From the NCBI GenBank assembly GCA_900544645.1, contig UQWG01000014.1, positions 1 to 41,448 on the forward strand: a stretch of DNA of 41,448 nt, written 5' to 3'. Position 1 is the stretch's first letter, and each line of letters begins with the position of its first letter. This stretch comes from an uncultured Collinsella sp. Its GTDB lineage: Bacteria > Actinomycetota > Coriobacteriia > Coriobacteriales > Coriobacteriaceae. Below the pieces are notes generated by a model. It searched no databases, was not told the origin of the DNA, and was given only the letters and a program-made list of their open reading frames with translations. A program made the translations under genes and the position numbers. Below are positions 32,076-41,186 of the stretch, in pieces.

Positions 32076-32102
32076 AGTCATTGGGGACGTTCTTAAACGA
32101 CT
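32076..32102 (+). repeat. Palindromic repeat, copy 3, overlapping a stop codon
   Basis: AGTCATT-GGGGACGTTCTTA-AACGACT. The right arm runs into the TAG stop (minus strand, 32101-32103) of the permease gene. The centre is identical to copy 2. Confidence 0.7.
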
Positions 32103-34767
32103 ACTCTTGGACTTTGAGCGCCTCGGCCAGGCCCACACGTTTGATGGAACGCATGTGCAGCAGCGCCACGACCAGGTAGGTCGCAAAGCCAATACCGACG
32201 CATGCAGCCATGGACCAAGTGGGCACGTAGATCTCGATATTGCCGTTGTAGGCGAGCAGCATCGAGCGGAAGATGGCCGTGAGCGAGCCAATGATGACCG
32301 GCAGGCTCAGCACGAGTGACGCTGCCACGCACAACGTGATCGAGCGGATGTACAGATGCGAGATCTCGCTATCGCGGTAGCCAAAGACTTTCATGTAGCT
32401 GATCGAACGGGCGCTGTGATCGATCACCGCCTTGGTCAGCAGGTACATAAACAGCAGGAAGATGAACACCGCAAGTCCAACCATCATGCCGATCATTTTG
32501 CTCATCATGCCGATGAACTGGTCGCCCACGGCGCGCATGTCGTCGGGCGTGGTGTCGCCGGCAAAGTAACGAGCATCGAGGTTGAGCTTCTCGTCGCTCA
32601 CATAGCCGTTAAAGTAGGCGGCGTCGTTGCCGAACAGCTCGTTAAAGTCGTCGATGCTCATATAGACATTCATATCCGACTTAGAGCCCCAAACGCAGTC
32701 CTTGCCCACGTACTCAAAGGAATAATTCTTGCCCTCGTACTTGTCGCTGAGCGTGACCTTCTGGCCCTCGCTCCAGCCAAACTTGTCGAGCAAGCCACCG
32801 CCAAAGACGACGCGTCCGTCGCCGACGTCCAGCCCTTTCCAGTAGCGCGAATCGGGCGAGATGCCGTAGACAGAAATCGTCTCCTCGCCATTACCATCGC
32901 CGCGGTCGTATTGCAGCTGGTAAACGGCATATTTCTCGGCCTGCGCGATTGCGCCCGCGCCGTTGTCGGTCGTGTTGACCGGGTGGATGTCGTCGTTGTC
33001 AGTGTCGATCTTAGAGGCCTTGTCAATCAGGTCGATAGTCTCGTCGCGGTCACAGCCGAGGGCATCGGCAAGATCATCAAGGCGCGCATAAAGCGCATCC
33101 TTCTTGTCTTGGACCTTGGCGAGCGCGTCCTGCGCCGCGGCCAAGCTCTCGGCAGACGGAGATGCGGTCGCGGCATCGGCTGCCGTCTGCGCCGCATCGG
33201 CCGCGTCGTCAAGCTCGTCATCGGCATCCCGGGCGGCGGAAAGCAGCGCGCCGTCCACCGACTGCAAGCGCTCGAGTGCCGACCACTGCTCACGTTCCTC
33301 GGCGGTGCCCTCAAGCTCCAGCGGGGCCTTGAGCGTGTACTGGTGCTCGGCGACCAGGCTCGTCTCGAGGTTATCCGCGTAGTGCGTCATCGTGGGCAGA
33401 ATCGCCAGGCCAAAGAGCAGCAGCAGCGACGCAAACGCAATACCTACGAAGAGCGTGGCGAAGTTGCCCAAGTTGCGCAGGAAGATGCGCAGGCGGAAGC
33501 GGGAAACAAAACCCATGCGCTCCGGCAGTTGCATACCGCGCTTGGTGCCCGATTTGCCGCTCGCCTCGTGACGAAGGAACTGCAACGGCGTCTTGCCCAT
33601 TTTGCGAAGCAGGCCCACCAGCGTGATGAGGATGAGCGCGGCGGCGGGAACCACGGCGCACTTCACAAAGATCTCCCAGCTCCAGTACACCTGGAAGGGC
33701 GGCAGGCTGTACGAACCGTAATAGAGGCTGCGCATGGGCTCGGTAAAGAACACAACGCCGAGCGCAGTGCCCAAAAGCGCCGCGACCACGCCCACGATGG
33801 CGGGAAGTGCCAGGTAGTGCAGCACGATCTCGCGACGGCGATAACCGCTGGCGAGCAGCGTGCCGATGATGGCGCTCTCCTCCTCGATGGTGGCGTCGGT
33901 AAGGACCACAAAGACGAACGCCATGATCACGATGATGATGTCGAGCAGCGTCATCCACATCATGGAGTCGCCGTCCACGTCATCGCGCGCATAGCCAATG
34001 CCCTGATTGGAATCGGCGTCGGTCAGATCGTCCACGCGCGCATCGGCGTCGGTCAGTGCCTCGACCATATCCTGCTCGGCGTCGATGCGGTCCGCGGTGG
34101 GGAGGTCGCGATCGGTAAAGGTGAAGGAGTAGGTGTAGGCGGGTGCGCCGCCGGCATCTTCGAGCGCGGCAAAGCCGCCATCGGTGACCTCGGCCACGCC
34201 GTACGTGATGGTGTTCACCGTAAAGTCCGAATTGTTGAGGAACAGCGCCTGACTATCGGGCTGGGTCATGATGCCGCAAATGGTGTAGGTGCGACCCTCG
34301 AGCTCGACTTTATCGCCCACGGACAGGTTGTTATTGGTGGCAAAGACACGGTCGATGGCCACCTCGTCATCCGCCTTGGGTTCCTTGCCCTCACAGTAGG
34401 ACGCAATGTCCACCTTAGCGCGGTGCGCATAGGTGCGCAGCGTGCGCTTGGTGCCGTCGTCGCCGGCGGTCTTTTTGATGATGGCGTCGATGGAGAAATT
34501 CTTGTAGAGCGTGACGCCGCCGACGTCGCCGGCTGCATCCTCGGCGGCCTTGAGTTGATCGTCGGTAGCCTCGAAGGAGGTGGTCACGCGGCCGTCCTCA
34601 ATCGCGTACGCATCGCGCATGTCATCGATAAGGCAGCCGATGGAATGCGCTGCGAGCAAAAATCCCGAGGTGAGAGCGATGCTTCCGCACATAAGCAAAA
34701 AGATGCCCAGGTACTTGCCGATATTGCGGCGCAGCTCGCGCGGGAGACGTTTTGCGAGAGGTGCCAT
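32101..34767 (-). CDS. FtsX/MacB-type ABC transporter permease
   Basis: An 888-residue permease. One helix near the N-terminus (about 20-42) is followed by a large extracytoplasmic domain. An FtsX-like block of three helices follows (about 280-395), with DATIEEESAIIGTLLASGYRRREIVLHYL. After a connecting helix (about 430-455) comes a second external domain containing a coiled coil (about 500-590), then a last FtsX block (about 745-885) ending in MRSIKRVGLAEALKVQE. Pairing with the adjacent ATPase gives a full exporter or mechanotransmission complex. I chose the ATG at MAPLAKRL, eight bases after the ATPase stop. Substrate unknown; a cell-envelope or antimicrobial-peptide role is typical of the group. 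Confidence 0.88.
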   Translation of the reverse strand: MAPLAKRLPRELRRNIGKYLGIFLLMCGSIALTSGFLLAAHSIGCLIDDMRDAYAIEDGRVTTSFEATDDQLKAAEDAAGDVGGVTLYKNFSIDAIIKKTAGDDGTKRTLRTYAHRAKVDIASYCEGKEPKADDEVAIDRVFATNNNLSVGDKVELEGRTYTICGIMTQPDSQALFLNNSDFTVNTITYGVAEVTDGGFAALEDAGGAPAYTYSFTFTDRDLPTADRIDAEQDMVEALTDADARVDDLTDADSNQGIGYARDDVDGDSMMWMTLLDIIIVIMAFVFVVLTDATIEEESAIIGTLLASGYRRREIVLHYLALPAIVGVVAALLGTALGVVFFTEPMRSLYYGSYSLPPFQVYWSWEIFVKCAVVPAAALILITLVGLLRKMGKTPLQFLRHEASGKSGTKRGMQLPERMGFVSRFRLRIFLRNLGNFATLFVGIAFASLLLLFGLAILPTMTHYADNLETSLVAEHQYTLKAPLELEGTAEEREQWSALERLQSVDGALLSAARDADDELDDAADAAQTAADAATASPSAESLAAAQDALAKVQDKKDALYARLDDLADALGCDRDETIDLIDKASKIDTDNDDIHPVNTTDNGAGAIAQAEKYAVYQLQYDRGDGNGEETISVYGISPDSRYWKGLDVGDGRVVFGGGLLDKFGWSEGQKVTLSDKYEGKNYSFEYVGKDCVWGSKSDMNVYMSIDDFNELFGNDAAYFNGYVSDEKLNLDARYFAGDTTPDDMRAVGDQFIGMMSKMIGMMVGLAVFIFLLFMYLLTKAVIDHSARSISYMKVFGYRDSEISHLYIRSITLCVAASLVLSLPVIIGSLTAIFRSMLLAYNGNIEIYVPTWSMAACVGIGFATYLVVALLHMRSIKRVGLAEALKVQE

Positions 34768-34775
34768 GGCGCCGC

Positions 34776-35489
34776 CTACCAATCGAGCTCGGCGGCCGCA
34801 ACGGGCGACTCGTTGAGCTCATCCTCGACGATGCGCCCGTCGCGCAGGCGCAGCACGCGATTGGCCATGCGGGCGATGGCAGCGTTGTGGGTGACGATAA
34901 TGACGGTGCAGCCGTACTCGCGGTTGACGTCTTCCATGAGCTGCAAGATTTCCTTGGACGTCTTATAGTCGAGCGCACCGGTGGGCTCGTCGCACAGCAG
35001 CAGACCCGGGTTTTTGACGAGCGCACGGCCGATGGCACAGCGCTGCTGCTGGCCGCCCGAGACCTGGCGCGGGAACTTGTTGCGATGCTCGTAAAGGCCC
35101 AGCGAACGCAGCAGGTCGTCGACATTGAGCGGGTTTTTGGACAGGTGCGCCGTGACCTCGATGTTTTCCTTGATGGTGAGATCGGGCACCAGGTTGTAGA
35201 ACTGGAAGACAAAGCCCAGCTCACGGCGGCGATACTCGCCCAGGTCGGTAGGTTTGAGCACCGTGAGGTCGCAGCCGTCCACCATGATGGAGCCGCCGTC
35301 GGCATCCTCCAGGCCGCCGATCAGGTTGAGAAACGTCGACTTGCCCGAGCCCGAGGGCCCCAGCATGACGCAGATCTCGCCGCGGTTGATGGACGTGTCG
35401 ATGCCATCGAGTACCGTCAGGCGCGCATCACCGTCGCCGTAGTGCTTTTTGAGATCCTTAACCTGGACATAAGTTTCCTGCGTTGCCAT
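34776..35489 (-). CDS. ABC transporter ATP-binding protein (LolD/MacB type)
   Basis: A 237-residue ATPase that powers the neighbouring permease. Walker A is GPSGSGKST, the signature is VSGGQQQRCAIGRAL, Walker B is LLLCDEPTGALD, and the switch His is in IIVTHN. The start MATQETYVQVKDLKKHYGDGDARLTVLDGID is normal for the family. A GGGGGATACC region precedes the ATG. It is the first gene of a two-gene operon with the FtsX-type permease. Confidence 0.95.
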   Translation of the reverse strand: MATQETYVQVKDLKKHYGDGDARLTVLDGIDTSINRGEICVMLGPSGSGKSTFLNLIGGLEDADGGSIMVDGCDLTVLKPTDLGEYRRRELGFVFQFYNLVPDLTIKENIEVTAHLSKNPLNVDDLLRSLGLYEHRNKFPRQVSGGQQQRCAIGRALVKNPGLLLCDEPTGALDYKTSKEILQLMEDVNREYGCTVIIVTHNAAIARMANRVLRLRDGRIVEDELNESPVAAAELDW

Positions 35490-35582
35490 GGTATCCCCCG
35501 TTGTTAGCCTCGTACTACTTTATGAGCGTAATAGTAAACCATGGCGAACTATTTTGGAGCGAGGCCTGGATTTTATTTCAGG

Positions 35583-36788
35583 CTAGGCGCGGGATTTGGC
35601 GCGTGCGAGGGCCAGACCTACGGCGGCAATGGCGGCGGCGAAGAGCACCGTGACGCCCAGATCGCAGGCGATGTCGCTCAGCACGGCAGACGTCAGATCC
35701 GAGGCAAGTGCCTTGCTGATCGCATCGTTCACCCAATATGTCGGCACAAAGTGCGCCACGGTCTGCACGGCCGAGCCCATGAGCGACAGCGGCATCCAGG
35801 CGCCGCCCAAAAACGTCATGAGCATGCCGAGTAAGTTGCCCACGCCGTTGAGCAGCTCCTCGCGCGCGCCCAAGCTCGACAGCGTAAAGCCAACGGCCAG
35901 CGGCGTGCACGCCAGGGCAAACGTCGCCGCCAGCGCCAGACACACACGACCCGCGCCGACCTCGGCAACCGCGCCGGCAAAGCCCACGACGCCCATCATG
36001 CTCGACACGAGCCAAATGCAGACGGTAAGCACGGCGGCGGCCGCAAACACGGCAAGCGAACGCTGACGCTCGGAGACCGGGCTGGCATCCATGCGGCGCA
36101 CGCGCTCGGGCTCGTTCATGCCCGAGAACACCAGTCCCACCGACACGATGACCGACGAGATAATCGCGTACGCGCCAAAGTTGAAGTACGACTCGAGCGT
36201 GGCGGCAGCAGTCGAGTCGACCTTGACCTGCTCGATCTGGACCTCCGCGCGCTTTGCAGCGGCATGCTCGGCGGCCTTGGCAACGTCGCCGTTAGAAGCA
36301 GCGGGCTCAAGCGCCGCCGCAGCGCCCGCGAGCGAGATCCAGCGCGAGGCCTCGGCAGACGAAAGCGCCGCCGCCATGGCGCCGGCACCGTAGGTCACAT
36401 CGAGCTTGGGCAGGGACTCCCCCACGCGGGCGGCTGCAACGAGGTCGTCCTCAAACCCCTCCGGGATAAAGAACACGCAGTCGGCGCTGCCCTTGGCGCT
36501 GTTGCTCTTGGAGAGCGCGTCCGCAAGGTCGTACGTGTCGTCGCCAACACCCGTGACCAGGTCAAAGCGCGACCCCAGATGCTTGGTAAGCGCACGCGAA
36601 AGATCGCTGTCGTCGCGGTCGACCACAATCACATTGGCGTCGTAGGGCTTGTACTCGGTGAGCTGCGACGAGTTCCAGCTCACCGATGCCGCGATGAACA
36701 CACCCATCAGCGATATGAACACCGTATAGATGAGCAGGTAGAACGGATGCGCGAGCGCCATGCGCAGCGCAGTCTTAAAGGTGCTCAT
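35583..36788 (-). CDS. ABC-2 type permease, second subunit
   Basis: A 401-residue permease. One N-terminal helix (about 15-35), an external domain of about 170 residues (NVIVVDRDDSDLSRAL...), then five to six helices (about 200-390). The layout matches the ABC2_membrane_3 / YhgE-like export permeases. The start ATG follows AAGGAG and lies inside the end of the preceding permease gene (14-base overlap). It pairs with the permease at 36775 and the ATPase at 37972 to form a three-gene exporter, likely for a drug or peptide. Confidence 0.87.
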   Translation of the reverse strand: MSTFKTALRMALAHPFYLLIYTVFISLMGVFIAASVSWNSSQLTEYKPYDANVIVVDRDDSDLSRALTKHLGSRFDLVTGVGDDTYDLADALSKSNSAKGSADCVFFIPEGFEDDLVAAARVGESLPKLDVTYGAGAMAAALSSAEASRWISLAGAAAALEPAASNGDVAKAAEHAAAKRAEVQIEQVKVDSTAAATLESYFNFGAYAIISSVIVSVGLVFSGMNEPERVRRMDASPVSERQRSLAVFAAAAVLTVCIWLVSSMMGVVGFAGAVAEVGAGRVCLALAATFALACTPLAVGFTLSSLGAREELLNGVGNLLGMLMTFLGGAWMPLSLMGSAVQTVAHFVPTYWVNDAISKALASDLTSAVLSDIACDLGVTVLFAAAIAAVGLALARAKSRA

Positions 36789-37962
36789 AGCGGCTCCTTC
36801 CAAAAATCAGCGTGGCGGCGGCAACAAACAGCAGCGCCATAAGGACCAGCGCGCCCACACGGATGACAAAGGGACCCAGGCCCTCAAAGAAATACAGGCG
36901 GTTGAACATGTCGCAGATGAGCTTGACGGGGTTGAGCCAGCACTCGGCCGGGCAGGCGCGGGCGACGTCGTCGGCAAGCGCCATCGCCGGCTCGCCGTAG
37001 AGGCCGGCGAACAGGGCGCACGTGGTAGCAAAGCCCGTGAGGATGCCGGACTTGGACGCCTTGCCGCCCTTAACGGGAAGCGTGCCCACAAAGAGTCCCA
37101 GGCCTGTGGCGGCAAGCGCGGAAGCGGCGCCGCCCACCAAACACAGTCCCTCGCGCCCGCCAAAGTCGACGCCCACGACCAGGCGCACGTAGCCAATCGC
37201 GATCGTCATCGAGGCAAAGGAGACCAGCCACGAGCCCACAAAGATACCGGCCAGCGACGCCGTTTTGGAAAGACCGCCCGCGCAGCGGCGCGCGCCAAGG
37301 CCCGACAGATTGGACTGCAGATCGACGACGCTCAAGGCGGCAAACTCGGCAGACATCATCGCCACCAGGCCAAAGAGCGCGTAATAGTAGATGACCGTGC
37401 CATCGGGCGTGGTGCGCGTAAGGCTCACGCGACGGGTGCCGCCCTCGAGCGACAGGGCGCGCGCAACCGCCTCGGGGTCGGCGAGTGCCGCCGGGTTGTC
37501 CTGGGCAATCTGGGACATGAGCTCGGCATTTTGTGTATACGAGCTTGCCACCGTTTCCAGGATGCTGCGATCGGTGAGCACCGATGATGCGCGCGAGCTG
37601 TCGTAGCTCGATAGCAGTGTGAGCTTGGGCGTGCCCGCGGCATCGACCGTGTAGATGCCCGCGACCTTGCCGGACTTGAGCGCTTTGCGCGCGGCAGCCA
37701 AGTCTTCGTACTCGCTCACATCAAGCAGCTGATCGTCGCCTTCCTTGGCAAGCGAAGCCGCCGCATCCTTAAAGGTCGAGGCGTCCCAGGCCTCATCCGC
37801 TACGACGGCCACTGGCACCGGGTCGATCTTGCCGTCGGAGCTGAGGTTCGCAAACATAAACATAAACATCGTGGAAAGCGCGATGGGAAAGAGAGCGCCC
37901 CAGACCCACGTGCTCGGCCGGCGCAGCAGCGTCTTGACCGTAATGATAATGGTGTTGAACAT
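36775..37962 (-). CDS. ABC-2 type permease, first subunit
   Basis: A 395-residue permease with the same plan as its neighbour: a helix at about 20-40 (WGALFPIALSTMFMFMFANL), an external domain, and six helices from about 190 to 390. TVIYYYALFGLVAMMSAEFAAL begins the membrane bundle. The two permeases are paralogous in layout but not close in sequence, which suggests a heterodimer. It begins nine bases after the ATPase stop. Confidence 0.87.
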   Translation of the reverse strand: MFNTIIITVKTLLRRPSTWVWGALFPIALSTMFMFMFANLSSDGKIDPVPVAVVADEAWDASTFKDAAASLAKEGDDQLLDVSEYEDLAAARKALKSGKVAGIYTVDAAGTPKLTLLSSYDSSRASSVLTDRSILETVASSYTQNAELMSQIAQDNPAALADPEAVARALSLEGGTRRVSLTRTTPDGTVIYYYALFGLVAMMSAEFAALSVVDLQSNLSGLGARRCAGGLSKTASLAGIFVGSWLVSFASMTIAIGYVRLVVGVDFGGREGLCLVGGAASALAATGLGLFVGTLPVKGGKASKSGILTGFATTCALFAGLYGEPAMALADDVARACPAECWLNPVKLICDMFNRLYFFEGLGPFVIRVGALVLMALLFVAAATLIFGRSRYEHL

Positions 37963-37971
37963 GGCCGCCCC

Positions 37972-38910
37972 CTAGTCGCGCAGCTCGCGGCCGGTGATCT
38001 CGAGGAACACGTCGTTGAGGGTCGGTGGCTCGCTCCACACGCGGCCGAGCGCAACGTCGGCAGCGCGCAGCGTGTCAAGGATGTCGACCAGGTTATGCGG
38101 GCTCGCCTCGCAGGCGCAGACGAGCTCGCCGCCGGACAGCTCAACCGAAAGCACGTGCTCAAGGGCGCGCAGCCGCTCGACCGTGGCGGCCTCGACGGCG
38201 CCGACCTCGACGGTCACGCGCTCGCCCATCTGAATCATGCGCTTGAGCTCGTCGTTGGTGCCCTGCGCCAGCACGCGGCCACCGTCCATGATCATGATGC
38301 GGCTGCAGATTTGCTCGACTTCCTCCATGTAATGGCTGGTATACACCACCGTGGCGCCTTCGTCGCGCAGGCGGCAGATGCCCTCCAGGATGGCGTTGCG
38401 GCTCTGCGGGTCGACCGCCACCGTGGGCTCGTCAAAAAAGATGAGCTCGGGTTTGTGCGCGATGCCGCAGGCGATGTTGAGGCGACGCGCCAGGCCGCCC
38501 GAGAGCTTGCCGGGGCGAAACTTGGTAAAGTCGCCCAGCCCGACAAAGTCGATCGCCTCGTCCACCAGCGCGCGGCGGCGCTTGCGGTCGTTGACGTAAA
38601 GGCTGCAGAAATAGTCGATGTTCTCGCGCACCGTAAGCTCGTCAAACACCGCCACCTGCTGCGGCACCACGCCGATGCGGCGCTTGAGGTCGTAGCGGGC
38701 GGGCGTCATGGGTTCGCCGAACAGCTCGATGGTGCCTTTGTCGTAGGCAAGCAGCTGCAAAATGCAGTTGATGGACGTGGTCTTGCCCGAGCCGTTGGGG
38801 CCCAGCAGGCCAAAGATCTCGCCGGGGGCGATGCTCAGGTTAAAGTGGCCGAGCGCGATAAGATCGTCGTAGCGCTTGACGAGGTTTTCGACGTGGACGA
38901 TGTCTGTCAT
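37972..38910 (-). CDS. ABC transporter ATP-binding protein (DrrA-like)
   Basis: A 312-residue ATPase for the ABC-2 permease pair. Walker A is GPNGSGKTT, the Q-loop VVPQQVAVFDELTVREN, the signature LSGGLARRLNIACGI, Walker B LIFFDEPTVAVDP, and the switch His YTSHYMEEVEQ. The C-terminal extension of about 90 residues ends with LNDVFLEITGRELRD as in DrrA-type multidrug ATPases. I chose the ATG at MTDIVHVENLVKRYDD. The gene is divergent from a two-component system that probably regulates it. Confidence 0.94.
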   Translation of the reverse strand: MTDIVHVENLVKRYDDLIALGHFNLSIAPGEIFGLLGPNGSGKTTSINCILQLLAYDKGTIELFGEPMTPARYDLKRRIGVVPQQVAVFDELTVRENIDYFCSLYVNDRKRRRALVDEAIDFVGLGDFTKFRPGKLSGGLARRLNIACGIAHKPELIFFDEPTVAVDPQSRNAILEGICRLRDEGATVVYTSHYMEEVEQICSRIMIMDGGRVLAQGTNDELKRMIQMGERVTVEVGAVEAATVERLRALEHVLSVELSGGELVCACEASPHNLVDILDTLRAADVALGRVWSEPPTLNDVFLEITGRELRD

Positions 38911-39005
38911 GAGGCGGCCCTTCTGTTGCTTGCGGCCCGGTACGATTGCATCATCGCAGGAGCGGACGGCGCGCACCAGTGAGCTTTGTCACGAGTGCGG
39001 GGGCT

Positions 39006-39032
39006 CGGTCGCGTGGCCCGCTGACGCGACCG
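39006..39032. promoter_or_regulatory. Inverted repeat between divergent ABC operon and kinase gene
   Basis: CGGTCGCGT (39006-39014) and ACGCGACCG (39024-39032) are perfect 9-bp arms with a 9-base gap, about 100 bases upstream of the ABC ATPase start. It is a candidate binding site for the NarL-type regulator encoded at 40252. Confidence 0.4.
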
Positions 39033-39097
39033 CCCCACCGTGCGGGAGGAATGTCACGGTTGCGCTAGGCGGCCCCTCCACCACGCGCAGCTTCGCG

Positions 39098-39103
39098 TAC
39101 AAT
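39098..39103 (+). promoter_or_regulatory. -10 box TACAAT placed for a leaderless start
   Basis: TACAAT ends six bases before the kinase ATG at 39110, and there is no ribosome binding site. The predicted transcription start coincides with the start codon, as in leaderless actinobacterial messages. Confidence 0.45.
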
Positions 39104-39109
39104 ACCCGT

Positions 39110-40255
39110 ATGAACAGGCTATTCGACAAATCGATCGTGCTGGCGTGCTGTATCGCAGCCGCCACGGGCCTTGCTGTGGACGCTCGTCTGGTTGCGGCGT
39201 TTTGCCTTGGCGTTATTGCCACCTCACTGGCCGAGGTCGCACAGGGAAACCGCGCCCGCCGTGTGAGTGAGGCCGCGAGCTACGCCTGCATCATCGCGGC
39301 CGTCTTCGTGCCGCCGTTTGTGCCGTTTGCGCCTCTCGCCTTCTATGACATCGCGCGGCGCGTGCGCCGTGAGCACGCCTGGGTCGCGCTGGGCATTGGC
39401 TCCGCTTTTGCCTTTGCGCTCGTCGCAGACCTTCGCGGCGGCGCGCTCACCACCCGAACGCTGCTGCTAACCGCCATCCTTTCGATCGCCGCCACGTTGC
39501 TGTCGCTGCGCACCGCGCAGCTGGAGCGCGAACAGGAACGCATGCGTCGCACCCGCGACAAGCTGCAAGAACGCGCCCTGGCACTCGAGGCACGCAACCG
39601 CGACCTCGCCGACCGCCAGGACTACGAAGTCGAGCTCGCGACGCTCGCCGAACGCGCCCGCATCGCGCGCGAGATCCACGATAACGTCGGGCACCAGCTC
39701 ACGCGCGCCTCACTGCAGGCCGAAGCCCTGCGCGTGGTCCACGCCGACGAGCCCGGCGTCGCCGCCGATTTCGCCGACGTCAAACGCACGGTTGACGAGG
39801 CGCTCCAGCTCGTACGCGCCAGCGTCCACGCCCTCAACGACAACGCCGTCGACCTCTCCGTACAGCTCGAGAGCATCGTTGAAGGCGCACGCTCGGACGG
39901 CGGCCCGCAGGTTGAGCTTGAAGTTTTGGCCGAGCATGCGCCCGCAAATGTCGCCAACTGCTTTGCGGCGGTCCTGCGCGAGGCGCTCTCCAACACCATG
40001 CGCCACGCCCATGCCAAAACCATTACCGTGCGGTGCATGGAGCATCCGTCGTTTTACCAGCTCATCGTTACCGACGATGGCGCGGGCGGGGTCCAAGCAA
40101 GCGGCTGCGGCGCCGCAGAGGGCATGGGGTTGAGCTCCATGCGCGAGCGCGTCGAGGCGCTTGGCGGCACCTTCACCGCCGGCCCGCGCGCCGGCGTCGG
40201 CGGCTGGCGTGTGTTTGCCACCGTTCCCAAACAGCAAGGAGATGAGGGCCGATGA
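39110..40255 (+). CDS. Sensor histidine kinase, HisKA_3 type
   Basis: A 381-residue kinase. Four to five helices occupy about 8-132, with a helical linker (about 135-170). The dimerisation motif ERARIAREIHDNVGHQL contains the phospho-acceptor H190. The HATPase part shows REALSNTMRHAHA (N-box), DDGAGG and GMGLSSMRERVEALGG (G-box). It overlaps the response regulator by 4 bases. The divergent ABC-2 exporter is the likely target, as in DesK/LiaS-like export-control systems. ATG at MNRLFDKSIVL is chosen from its place just after the -10. Confidence 0.92.
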   Translation: MNRLFDKSIVLACCIAAATGLAVDARLVAAFCLGVIATSLAEVAQGNRARRVSEAASYACIIAAVFVPPFVPFAPLAFYDIARRVRREHAWVALGIGSAFAFALVADLRGGALTTRTLLLTAILSIAATLLSLRTAQLEREQERMRRTRDKLQERALALEARNRDLADRQDYEVELATLAERARIAREIHDNVGHQLTRASLQAEALRVVHADEPGVAADFADVKRTVDEALQLVRASVHALNDNAVDLSVQLESIVEGARSDGGPQVELEVLAEHAPANVANCFAAVLREALSNTMRHAHAKTITVRCMEHPSFYQLIVTDDGAGGVQASGCGAAEGMGLSSMRERVEALGGTFTAGPRAGVGGWRVFATVPKQQGDEGR

Positions 40256-40881
40256 GGCTCATCGTTGTCGACGACGACCGCCTAGTGGTCGATTCGCTCA
40301 AGATTATCCTGGGCGCCCAGCCGCAGATCGAAGTGGTGGGCACCGGTGCCAACGGCAACGACGCGGTGGCGCTCTACGCCGAGCACGCGCCCGACATCGC
40401 GCTGCTCGACATTCAGATGCCGGGACGCGACGGCCTATCGGCGGCACGCGAGATCCTCGAGCACGACCCTGCGGCGCGGGTGGTGTTTCTGACGACATTC
40501 TCGGATGACGAGTACATTGTGTCGGCGCTCAAACTGAGTGCCCGTGGCTATCTGATCAAAACCGATATCGCCGCCATCCCTCCGGCGTTGGAGCAGGTCA
40601 TGGACGGCAAACGCGTGCTCGAGGGCAAGGCGATTGAGGACATCGATTTTGATGGAGCGGGCGTCGAGGCGGGCACGCCCCACCGGCCCGCGGCCTTCGC
40701 CAGCCTAACCGACCGCGAGTTCGAAGTCGCCGAGCTCATCGCCCGCGGCCTCGATAACAAGGAGATTGCCGCCACGGCTTATATGGGAGAAGGCACGGTG
40801 CGCAACCACATCAGCTCGATCCTGGCCAAAATGGGTCTGCGCAACCGCACCCAAATCGCCATCGCCTACCTGCGAGGGTAA
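40252..40881 (+). CDS. NarL/FixJ-type response regulator
   Basis: A 209-residue regulator. The receiver domain has VVDDDR (acidic pocket), phospho-acceptor D53 in LLDIQMPGRDG, LTTF and the Lys in YLIKTD. The LuxR-type helix-turn-helix (about 145-205) includes LTDREFEVAELIARGLDNKEIAATAYMGEGTVRNHISSILAKMG. It is the partner of the overlapping kinase and probably controls the divergent ABC-2 exporter. Confidence 0.94.
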   Translation: MRLIVVDDDRLVVDSLKIILGAQPQIEVVGTGANGNDAVALYAEHAPDIALLDIQMPGRDGLSAAREILEHDPAARVVFLTTFSDDEYIVSALKLSARGYLIKTDIAAIPPALEQVMDGKRVLEGKAIEDIDFDGAGVEAGTPHRPAAFASLTDREFEVAELIARGLDNKEIAATAYMGEGTVRNHISSILAKMGLRNRTQIAIAYLRG

Positions 40882-40901
40882 TTACCCAACGACCGACCGC
40901 C

Positions 40902-40955
40902 CCGGCATAGCAAAATGGCTGTTATCGATTTAATGCCATTTCAAAACTATGCCGG
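40902..40955. repeat. Inverted repeat that shares an arm with the next hairpin
   Basis: CCGGCATAG (40902-40910) pairs with CTATGCCGG (40947-40955), and AAATGGC (40913-40919) with GCCATTT (40935-40941). CTATGCCGG is also part of the left arm of the element at 40943-41094, so the two foldings exclude each other. Confidence 0.6.
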
Positions 40956-41094
40956 ATTACGGGGCTAAACTCAGGGCCCCCATCCACACCCATTGCTTCC
41001 GCCAAATGATGGCTTGTCTACCTGCGGTTTTATTTTCACGAATATCGGTATGGTTGGGAACTCATGGCTCAGCCCCGTAAACCGGCATAGTTTT
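40943..41094. repeat. Hairpin element A with 24-bp arms
   Basis: The arms 40943-40966 and 41071-41094 are inverted copies over 24 bases with one mismatch. The 104-base centre holds a core (41017-41058, starting TCTACCTGCGGTTTT) that recurs in element B. Confidence 0.75.
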
Positions 41095-41186
41095 GTTCGG
41101 GCGGCCCTGGACGAGTGCCTCCGCCAGCCTCGCGGGACCAAAATGATCCGTTTTCCTCCGTCCCCAAGGAATCACCCGGAACCGCT

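Noticed and set aside
32356..34968. 870-codon frame antisense to the FtsX-type permease
   Set aside because: The minus-strand product is a typical permease next to its ATPase. The antisense frame is a composition artefact.
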